A DNA stretch of 64,000 nucleotides from assembly GCF_000430645.1 (NCBI RefSeq), contig NZ_KE387185.1, positions 965,780 through 1,029,779 on the forward strand, read 5' to 3'. Positions 55,751-62,626 of this stretch are shown here, in pieces. The DNA comes from Aquimarina latercula DSM 2041. Its GTDB lineage: Bacteria > Bacteroidota > Bacteroidia > Flavobacteriales > Flavobacteriaceae. The notes below the pieces were generated by a model. It ran no database searches. It saw nothing but the letters and a program-made list of their open reading frames with translations, and was not told the origin of the DNA. Numbering within the stretch: position 1 is the first letter of the stretch; each line of letters begins with the position of its first letter. Position numbers and translations under genes: made by a program.

Positions 55751-55783
55751 AGAGCTATAGCAAACAACAGTTAATAAAATGAT

Positions 55784-56740
55784 ATGAAAAGAAGAACATA
55801 CACCTTAGATATTCCAGAGATGGGGCAGATTCCAAATTTTATGAAGGTATTGGATGATTTGAGTAGCGGAAACAATGTATTTCTGGTTGGAAGTGCTGGA
55901 ACAGGTAAAACCACATTGGGAGAAAAGGTAGCCTATGCGTTGTTTGGAAGAACTGAAAATGATAAGAAGGTATTGCCTTTTGTAGTAGTGAATTGTAATC
56001 AATGGACATCACCAATTGATATTAAGGGAGGTCAGACAATTTCGGGATATAAAGAGGGAGCGCTTATAGAAGCTTGGAGGGATGGGAAAATAATAATCCT
56101 TGATGAGATGCCAAAATTAGATGCCAATACCGCAGGCTTATTAAATGATGCATTGGCTAAGAGTTCAAAACCAGATGCAATCATTTTTAATGGTCTAAAT
56201 GAGCCAATTGTAAAACACCATGATTTTGGCTGCATTGCAACGGGAAATGTCATTGGGAAAGGATCAAGTGGGAATTATGTAGGCAACAATAAACAGGATG
56301 CATCCCTTTTAGATCGCTTTAGCGGATGCATCTATAGGATTGGGTTTAATGAAGTGTTAGAACGTCAATTAGTCTATGCTCCAGTAGCAGATATATGCAT
56401 TAAAATACGTAAAGCCATTTTAGCCTATGAAGGAAAAGAAATAGGTGATGATGATACTGAGGATATTATGACGTTAAGAACAATGCTCAATATGGAACGC
56501 GCTTATGAACTGGAGATGAAAAGAGCTACTGGATTGAAAGACGAACATGGGAAACCATATCGCAAAGTACCAAATGGTAAAACCCTCAAAGATGCTTTGG
56601 AGAGCTACTTTATGGTGATGAATGATGATAAGGCAAAAAAAATCAAACTCGAAGTGAATCTGGAGGGTTTTCTAAACTCATACAAAGGCGTAGTTATGAT
56701 GAATGAGTTCAAGACTGAATACAAAAAAAGGTTAGGATAA
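55784..56740 (+). CDS. MoxR/CbbQ-type AAA+ ATPase
   Basis: In this 318-residue protein the Walker A is GSAGTGKTT (36-44), Walker B KIIILDEMP (102-110), sensor 1 IATGN (151-155), and an arginine-finger region reads LLDRFSG (175-181). The layout is that of MoxR/CbbQ chaperone-like AAA+ ATPases, which remodel partner proteins and usually act with a VWA-domain protein. The next gene, 9 bases downstream, may encode such a partner. It follows the helicase gene by 33 bases and belongs to the same operon. Confidence 0.88.
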   Translation: MKRRTYTLDIPEMGQIPNFMKVLDDLSSGNNVFLVGSAGTGKTTLGEKVAYALFGRTENDKKVLPFVVVNCNQWTSPIDIKGGQTISGYKEGALIEAWRDGKIIILDEMPKLDANTAGLLNDALAKSSKPDAIIFNGLNEPIVKHHDFGCIATGNVIGKGSSGNYVGNNKQDASLLDRFSGCIYRIGFNEVLERQLVYAPVADICIKIRKAILAYEGKEIGDDDTEDIMTLRTMLNMERAYELEMKRATGLKDEHGKPYRKVPNGKTLKDALESYFMVMNDDKAKKIKLEVNLEGFLNSYKGVVMMNEFKTEYKKRLG

Positions 56741-56749
56741 CAACGAAGT

Positions 56750-57769
56750 ATGGGTGTAGCTAAAATACATATAAAAAAGAGAGGAAGAAGAACCACTTAT
56801 TATTCTTTTTTCGATAGTGTGCAGAGATTTAATGACTTTGTAGATGTACAAGCTACTTCCTTAAATGAAGATAATCGTGGGGTGTTGAAAAGAATGAATG
56901 AAACAACAGCTTCATCGATTAAGAGAGGAAGTACTTGGTATGGATCTCCAATCCCAAAAGATGTAAGTGAATTGAACGAGCATAAGTACTTTCTTGGAAT
57001 GGATCTATTGCGGAGAATTCAACCAAAGATCAAAGACAAGTTAGAAGCCTATGTAAAATTTATGGATAGTCACATCCTTTCAAAACCAAAAGTGGTATAT
57101 AATGATAGAGGTTTAGGAGTTTTCTCATTTGATCGTGCGGCGATGGGATTATATCGATTACAACCTACAGGATCAAAAAATCCAATTGACAATGCCATTA
57201 GCCAACTTCAAATAGAATTAGATACCTCAAATAAAACGACTGCGGTTAAAAGTGTATTTGCCTATTTCAAAGATAGAAAATCTTCTTATCCAGCATTGAG
57301 CTTGTATCTAATGGCAGGAGGCAATGCAAGAATAAAAGGTGATGAACTCTTGTATGTCGGTTTGGCGTGTGCTGAATTGGTGGAATTTATGGAGATACGA
57401 GGAGTGGCAGTAGAAGTGAATGCGCTATTAGGGACTTCATTTAAAGGCAACGTAGCTATGGGTGTCATTCGGATCAAACGATATCAGGATAGATTGGATA
57501 AAAATCAACTGTTATTGATGACAAGTGACCCAAGATATTTTCGCTATAGGGGATTTAAAGCACTTATAGCATTAAGTGATCATTTTGGTCTAAACATACC
57601 TAATGGATTGGGATCATTGAAGGAGAATATGGGTAAAGATTTTGTAAAGGAGATACGAGATAAGCAAGACCGTTATGCTGTTTTTGAACAGAGTTATTCC
57701 ATAAATGCAGCAGTTAATGAAGTCACACAGATTATCGAGAGTTACACCAAACAAATCAATGAAAAATGA
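56750..57769 (+). CDS. Probable VWA-like partner of the MoxR ATPase
   Basis: This 339-residue soluble protein has a basic N-terminus (IHIKKRGRRTTYYSF). Residues about 180-270 run SLYLMAGGNARIKGDELL, CAELVEFMEIRGVAVEVNAL, then MGVIRIKRYQD and RGFKALIALSDHFG, an order of strands and helices like VWA domains of phage and element proteins. The canonical DxSxS metal site is not visible, so the assignment is tentative. Position right after the MoxR gene is the main support. It overlaps the next ATG by four bases. Confidence 0.55.
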   Translation: MGVAKIHIKKRGRRTTYYSFFDSVQRFNDFVDVQATSLNEDNRGVLKRMNETTASSIKRGSTWYGSPIPKDVSELNEHKYFLGMDLLRRIQPKIKDKLEAYVKFMDSHILSKPKVVYNDRGLGVFSFDRAAMGLYRLQPTGSKNPIDNAISQLQIELDTSNKTTAVKSVFAYFKDRKSSYPALSLYLMAGGNARIKGDELLYVGLACAELVEFMEIRGVAVEVNALLGTSFKGNVAMGVIRIKRYQDRLDKNQLLLMTSDPRYFRYRGFKALIALSDHFGLNIPNGLGSLKENMGKDFVKEIRDKQDRYAVFEQSYSINAAVNEVTQIIESYTKQINEK

Positions 57770-58110
57770 AAAAGAAGACCACTAGGAATAGGGAAAATAT
57801 TGCACAGCATATCATCAATGTAATTATGACTAGAGCTGTTCAGATCAATAAGGAGTGTAGGGAGCATTGCAGGGATTTCAGGATTATGGAGTCACCAATG
57901 CATAAAAAAACCAGAATCTTACGGTGGACAACAATTGATATTAGCAATGTTGATCGCCCTATACAATGTTATAGATACGAATGTTTTGATATGGATGGCA
58001 CTCCTCAAAACTGTTCTATTCATTATTCAGACAGGCAAGAAGCGAACGAATTCTTTCTGAGTTTGACAACATTATATAAACAAGAATTTTCAATCGATCA
58101 TACACTTTAA
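57766..58110 (+). CDS. Small unknown operon protein
   Basis: This 114-residue protein has a basic start (KKKTTRNRENIAQHIINVIM) and several cysteines (CREHCRDF; CYRYECFDMDGTPQNCSIHY). No family is recognised. It is translationally coupled to the VWA-like gene (ATGA overlap) and is followed 3 bases later by another small gene. Confidence 0.6.
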   Translation: MKKKTTRNRENIAQHIINVIMTRAVQINKECREHCRDFRIMESPMHKKTRILRWTTIDISNVDRPIQCYRYECFDMDGTPQNCSIHYSDRQEANEFFLSLTTLYKQEFSIDHTL

Positions 58111-58113
58111 ATT

Positions 58114-58473
58114 ATGTACAAAACAAAAGATACAAAAGTAAAAGAACTGAAAACAGTTGAGATCCAGAATCAGGAAGAAATTTTGGTAAGAACTAAAAAA
58201 AAGCTTGATCCGCTTCAAGCCTTTGAAGTGATTAAAAATCAATCCAACGGCTTTAGTAAAGCAGATGTAAAAGCACAAGAAGCAGATGAGCTACTACATC
58301 GATTGTTGAATCGTGATGCCAAAAGTACTTCAGGAGATACTTCAAATAAGAAATCGACTACGAAAAAAGAATTATCCGTAGAAGAAATACGAATTCAGGA
58401 AAGAGAACGAGCAAGAGCCATAGAGCTATTGGAAGTAGAGATAGAGTTAGAATTGAATGCAAAAAGTGCGTAA
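58114..58473 (+). CDS. Small charged helical protein
   Basis: In this 119-residue, highly charged, mostly helical protein, the middle (ALQ-like text QAFEVIKNQSNGFSKADVKAQEADELLHRLL) and the Glu-rich end (EEIRIQERERARAIELLEVE) suggest a coiled coil. No family is recognised. It lies 3 bases after its neighbour and 18 bases before the next gene, well inside the operon. Confidence 0.6.
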   Translation: MYKTKDTKVKELKTVEIQNQEEILVRTKKKLDPLQAFEVIKNQSNGFSKADVKAQEADELLHRLLNRDAKSTSGDTSNKKSTTKKELSVEEIRIQERERARAIELLEVEIELELNAKSA

Positions 58474-58491
58474 CCCTTAAAAACAACAAAA

Positions 58492-59160
58492 ATGGCAACA
58501 ATACAAGATTTATTAAAACTAGACCTTTCTAAGGTGAAACCAGAAGCCTTACAAAAATCAGTAAAAGGAATTATTGATGATTACAATGAGATCGGTGCTA
58601 AAGATGCTTTTGAAAAAGCAGCAGGAGATAACATTGATAAAATCTACAAAATGGTGACAAAAGTATCTCCGGATGCTATTGTAGAGACTCCATGTGGAGA
58701 TCCAATAGAGGAAGAAATTAAAACAAAATCTGCATCAAGCAAAAAAGGAGTTACTACCTCAAAGAAGAATGAAAAGACATCAAAAAAGAAAGAAAAAGAA
58801 ACTAAAAAAGAGAGTCCTAAAAGGACAACTACCAAAAAGGATTTAGATGAAGTTCTTAATGAAATCAAACAATGTCGTGTTAAGATTAAAAAGTATAACG
58901 AGCAAAAAAGAAAAGAAGAAGGACCAAAACCAAAACCCTCGCCATACATAAAAATAAGAGGACATTTTATTGGGCTTGCAAATTTAATTCCAGAGAAGCT
59001 AGAGAATAATCTTGAAGTACAAAAGGAATCCAAAAAGTTACTTAAAAAAACGCATCGTAGTCTATTAAAAATATATGGGATGAATGCCTTAAGAGGACAA
59101 AATGATAATGATGAATTGCAAGAGAAATTAGATAAAATAGAAGAGAAATTGGAATCATAG
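58492..59160 (+). CDS. Lysine-rich protein with disordered middle
   Basis: In this 222-residue protein the N-terminal 75 residues look folded and helical (TIQDLLKLDLSKVKPEALQKSVKGIIDD). Residues about 78-120 are an almost pure Lys/Ser/Thr/Glu stretch (KKNEKTSKKKEKETKKE), and the C-terminal 90 residues are helical again (PSPYIKIRGHFIGLANLIPEKLENNL). Two folded ends joined by a basic linker suit a DNA-associated or virion-type structural protein. No family is recognised. Confidence 0.6.
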   Translation: MATIQDLLKLDLSKVKPEALQKSVKGIIDDYNEIGAKDAFEKAAGDNIDKIYKMVTKVSPDAIVETPCGDPIEEEIKTKSASSKKGVTTSKKNEKTSKKKEKETKKESPKRTTTKKDLDEVLNEIKQCRVKIKKYNEQKRKEEGPKPKPSPYIKIRGHFIGLANLIPEKLENNLEVQKESKKLLKKTHRSLLKIYGMNALRGQNDNDELQEKLDKIEEKLES

Positions 59161-59181
59161 TATTCCTAGAAAGTAAGTAAT

Positions 59182-59436
59182 ATGAAAATAGATAAAACAG
59201 TAGTCATTATTACAGGAGTAGGATTAGCGATTGGTTTTGCAGAAGCCCTAGTGTATTATAATCTAGGGACTAATGCGAATAGAAAAGGGTTCAAATTTGG
59301 TGTTCCTAAAGGGAAGGAATTGGCAAAAAATTTAGGAGTTGTATTAGCAACTTCTGCCTTAACAGCTCTTATTTCTTATCAAATTGAGAAATCAATAGAA
59401 GCAAAATCCGCAGGAAAGTTAATCCCTGTACAATAG
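59182..59436 (+). CDS. Small two-helix membrane protein
   Basis: This 84-residue protein has two hydrophobic helices (VVIITGVGLAIGFAEALVYY and LGVVLATSALTALISYQ) joined by a basic loop (NANRKGFKFGVPKGKE). The size and layout resemble small membrane proteins of phages with membrane components and of plasmid systems. No family is recognised. It sits between two lysine-rich protein genes in the operon. Confidence 0.65.
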   Translation: MKIDKTVVIITGVGLAIGFAEALVYYNLGTNANRKGFKFGVPKGKELAKNLGVVLATSALTALISYQIEKSIEAKSAGKLIPVQ

Positions 59437-59462
59437 TTTTTTAACATTTAAACAGAAACAAA

Positions 59463-60131
59463 ATGAAAAATAAGGTAATTGAATTCAAACAGTTTTTGAA
59501 AAGCAACAACATAAAGAAAAAAGAACTTCCAAAGCCTATTCAGGAAATGATAGAGATCTATGATCAATTATATGAGTTGGTAGATACTATTGAAGAACCA
59601 AATCTTCAGGAGTTAATGGAGCAATTAGAGAAATTGGATATAGAAATCTTGGAGGATATTGAAGAAGAATATGAAGATCAGTTGACGAATAATAAACGTG
59701 TCAAACTTCCAAAAAAATCAGAAGTGATTGTCAAAAAATCACCTCCCAAGACAATTCCCAAAAAGAAGAAAACTGACGAAATGATTTTAGATGAAAAGAA
59801 ATTAGATATAGAAATTTTGAAGGATATTGAAGAAGAATATGAAGATCGGTTGACCAATAACAAGCGTACAGAACTTATAAAGAAACCAGAAGTTATTGTC
59901 AAAAAATCATCACCCAAAACACCACAAAAAAGAGTTCCACCAAAGGAGAAAACGGATGAAATGATTTTGGATGAGTTGGTAAAGATGAAAAGAACAAAAG
60001 GTATTAAGAGGTCAAAATTGCGTGATATGGGATTAAAAACCAAGATTGGCGGAGATACCATAATCGGCAAATATATGCTTGAAAGAACTTCTTTTTTTTA
60101 TCACGTATACGATATAATTTTAATGAAGTAA
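59463..60131 (+). CDS. Lysine-rich protein with an internal duplication
   Basis: In this 222-residue protein a segment of about 50 residues occurs twice (first near 60-107, second near 110-160). Each begins KLDIEIL and DIEEEYED, then LTNNKR, then a KKPEVIVKKS-like basic end and TDEMILDE. The remainder is helical and basic (RSKLRDMGLKTKIGGDTIIG). A tandem duplication within the gene is clear from the text. No family is recognised. Like its lysine-rich neighbour it may bind DNA. Confidence 0.65.
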   Translation: MKNKVIEFKQFLKSNNIKKKELPKPIQEMIEIYDQLYELVDTIEEPNLQELMEQLEKLDIEILEDIEEEYEDQLTNNKRVKLPKKSEVIVKKSPPKTIPKKKKTDEMILDEKKLDIEILKDIEEEYEDRLTNNKRTELIKKPEVIVKKSSPKTPQKRVPPKEKTDEMILDELVKMKRTKGIKRSKLRDMGLKTKIGGDTIIGKYMLERTSFFYHVYDIILMK

Positions 60132-60153
60132 GTTGTTAAAAAAGGGGTCTAGT

Positions 60154-60609
60154 ATGGAAAAAATAGAGGGAAAAGAATATTCAGATTTACAACAAGGCAT
60201 TGATAAACTGATCGGGAAGTTCGGAATGAAAAAAGCTCTAAATATTATAAAGCAATTGTCAGGAACAATAATAGTTCGAAAAAATAAAACACAACGGCTT
60301 AAGTTGATTACCGTTTTTGTGATTTCCGAAGCCTATAAAATTTTTGAAGTTGAACATAAAGAAGTAGATGGTAAGGTTACAAAAGAATATAAAGATGCTC
60401 GTATGGCAAGTTATCATCTGATAAGTCAGTATACAAGATTAACATATAGTGAGATGGGAAAGCATTTCGATCAGGGGAAATTCGGAGCTTATTATCACAT
60501 TAAAAATTGTAAAGAAATCCTATCAGTTCCTCAATTTAATAAACCATTTGTAGGTCGATATGAAACCTTGGAGGAAAACCTTATTCAATTTATAGCGCAG
60601 ATAAACTAA
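60154..60609 (+). CDS. DnaA domain-IV-like DNA-binding protein
   Basis: In this 151-residue protein, residues about 80-130 (ARMASYHLISQYTRLTYSEM then GKHFDQGKFGAYYHIKNCKEIL) follow the DnaA C-terminal pattern: a helix ending in a 'sysEIG' element, a short turn, and a recognition helix ending in 'haik'. The AAA+ domain of DnaA is missing. An in-frame TTG stands at 60133, but the ATG at 60154 follows AAGGGG at good distance. It might bind DnaA-box-like or iteron DNA in the element. The match is by motif pattern, so moderately sure. Confidence 0.55.
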   Translation: MEKIEGKEYSDLQQGIDKLIGKFGMKKALNIIKQLSGTIIVRKNKTQRLKLITVFVISEAYKIFEVEHKEVDGKVTKEYKDARMASYHLISQYTRLTYSEMGKHFDQGKFGAYYHIKNCKEILSVPQFNKPFVGRYETLEENLIQFIAQIN

Positions 60610-60615
60610 GAAGAT

Positions 60616-61575
60616 ATGAAGAAAGAGTTGGAGAAAGAAGTGGTAGACGTATTGAAAAATCCCAATGATATTGGCTTTGAGGATATTCAAGATGAAGTTT
60701 TGAGTCCATTGAATCAGGCAGTCATTGAAAAGGAAATAGCAGGTGTAACAAAACCTAACGATTGGAATATTTGGAAAGGAGATAGATCAGGACAAAGGAA
60801 TGATATTAGTGAAGCAGAAAAGAATTCAGGAAAAGCAATGGAACAGGAAACTTTTGATGCAAGGGATGAAACCCCTTTAGACGCACCAGAACAGGAAATT
60901 GACGAGAGGTTTGAGGATGACTCAACTATAAGTGATGATAATTCACAAGCAAATAGTGATACTGAGAAAGAAGAATTTGAGTTGCCAACGGATGCTGCTA
61001 AACAGGCTGCTGATAGCATTTTTGGAACGGTTAATAATTTGATCGATTTAGGAGGGGGTTATTTTGTAAAGATCAGAAAACACAAGGAATTCTATGATTT
61101 TGATGAAATAATAGAACTTATTGATCTTCAGAATGACAAGAATGTAAAGCGGATAAAATTAGATAAGGAAGATAAAGCACTATTAAAACCATTATTAGTT
61201 CAGATACTAAAAAGAAAAGCAAAAAAGCTTACTCCGGAAAGACAATTGATGGCTGTTGTATTATCAATATTATTTAAAAAAGGTCGGGTGGTAATGGAGA
61301 TCAAGGCAGAAAATGATCTTTTGGTTGAGCGTATTCTGGATATCGTAAGAGAAGAAAAAGGGTATTCAGATCAAGATTTAGAACCAGAGGATGATGATAG
61401 AGATGTCCTTGATACCGCTTATGAGGAAATTAATGGAAAACCAGAACCTAAGAGAGAAGAAGTGACTTTAAAGGAAAAAGGAGTAGTAGACCCTGTAATA
61501 GTTCAAGAAGAATACGATGAAGAACCAAGAATGGAAAACGCAATTGTCGAAGTGGCAGAAGATAGCACAAAATGA
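60616..61575 (+). CDS. Acidic protein upstream of the packaging-like ATPase
   Basis: In this 319-residue acidic protein the first 130 residues are low-complexity and rich in Asp/Glu/Asn (PEQEIDERFEDDSTISDDNS). The middle (residues about 140-240) looks folded (YFVKIRKHKEFYDFDEIIELIDLQNDKNVKRI), and the end is acidic again (DLEPEDDDRDVLD). No family is recognised. It starts 6 bases after the DnaA-like gene and ends 7 bases before the ATPase ATG, so it may be its partner. Confidence 0.55.
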   Translation: MKKELEKEVVDVLKNPNDIGFEDIQDEVLSPLNQAVIEKEIAGVTKPNDWNIWKGDRSGQRNDISEAEKNSGKAMEQETFDARDETPLDAPEQEIDERFEDDSTISDDNSQANSDTEKEEFELPTDAAKQAADSIFGTVNNLIDLGGGYFVKIRKHKEFYDFDEIIELIDLQNDKNVKRIKLDKEDKALLKPLLVQILKRKAKKLTPERQLMAVVLSILFKKGRVVMEIKAENDLLVERILDIVREEKGYSDQDLEPEDDDRDVLDTAYEEINGKPEPKREEVTLKEKGVVDPVIVQEEYDEEPRMENAIVEVAEDSTK

Positions 61576-61582
61576 TGGGGGT

Positions 61583-62536
61583 ATGGCGACACAATCAAAG
61601 GCTAAAAAAAAGTCTACTAAAGGAAGAAAATCCATTGTCTATAGTAATGAAGATTTAGAACGTGATCCATTTGTGATGCTTATCATAGGGGAAATGGGAG
61701 TTGGGAAGACCTTTCGTACCAATTTGGAGATCAAATATTATATGAAGGATAATCCAGAAAAGGGTAAAAAAGGTAGAAAGGTCTTAGCGTTTGACACAAA
61801 TGGACATGATTATCCTACATTTCGTACTGTAAGTCCAAATTATATAAAAGCATTGACAAAAGTTGCTGCTAGAAGAATCCTTCCATTTAAGCAAGGTGGT
61901 AAGGCTATGAGTAATATTGAAAAGAGAGAGGTAGCGGAAAAAATTGTAAATCACTTTAAGAATGGGCTTATCGTGCTGGATGATACGGATAGTTATATGA
62001 CGGGTGCAAAAGGACAGTCTCTTATTGGAGCTTTGACTACAGTTAGACATAAGGGAATTGACATTCTATTTTCACATCAATCTTTAGGTAAAGTTACCAC
62101 CACTCAATTTCAGGCGTGTACTTGGATACGATTACATCATCAGGTAGATCCCGTTACGAAATATAAAGAGAGAATCCCTAATTATTCAATTGTTAGAATA
62201 GCACAACTCATAGTTAATGAGCAATATGATTTATGCTCCAGAGCAATGGATGAAGGTAAGTTTAAGACCGAATCGGAATACAAAAAACAAAGAAGCTTTT
62301 TTGTGTATATCGATATGCGGAGACGAAAAGTTAGTGGATGTACAAGAGCAGCCTACATTAGAGCTTGTAAACGTTTTATTGATCAGGAAGAAAAATCTAC
62401 AATACGTATGATGCTTAATGAGCTGGATTTTTATAACAAACCTATTTATAAGGATCGTAATGCAGCAATTATCAAGTTGATTTCTGATTATCTACGTTAT
62501 CATGATGATAAAATTTTAAGTCCAGTTTTAAATTAG
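61583..62536 (+). CDS. P-loop ATPase resembling packaging/HerA-type enzymes
   Basis: This 317-residue protein starts at the ATG at 61583, preceded by GGGGG; an earlier in-frame ATG at 61517 would overlap the previous gene by 59 bases. A basic N-terminus (KAKKKSTKGRKS) leads to Walker A GEMGVGKT (about residue 39) and Walker B LIVLDDTDSYM (about 130), followed by DILFSHQSLGKVTTTQ, where the conserved Gln after the third strand is typical of HerA/FtsK/A32-like ATPases. Such enzymes move DNA through membranes or into capsids. No membrane segment is present. It closes the plus-strand operon. Confidence 0.65.
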   Translation: MATQSKAKKKSTKGRKSIVYSNEDLERDPFVMLIIGEMGVGKTFRTNLEIKYYMKDNPEKGKKGRKVLAFDTNGHDYPTFRTVSPNYIKALTKVAARRILPFKQGGKAMSNIEKREVAEKIVNHFKNGLIVLDDTDSYMTGAKGQSLIGALTTVRHKGIDILFSHQSLGKVTTTQFQACTWIRLHHQVDPVTKYKERIPNYSIVRIAQLIVNEQYDLCSRAMDEGKFKTESEYKKQRSFFVYIDMRRRKVSGCTRAAYIRACKRFIDQEEKSTIRMMLNELDFYNKPIYKDRNAAIIKLISDYLRYHDDKILSPVLN

Positions 62537-62626
62537 AAGTTATGAATTTCTGAAGGAAAGCAGGTTGCAAAAGGGAGGTGATTGAAGAACCAAGATTGGT
62601 TAAGTTATTGCTACATTTAACCTTTA

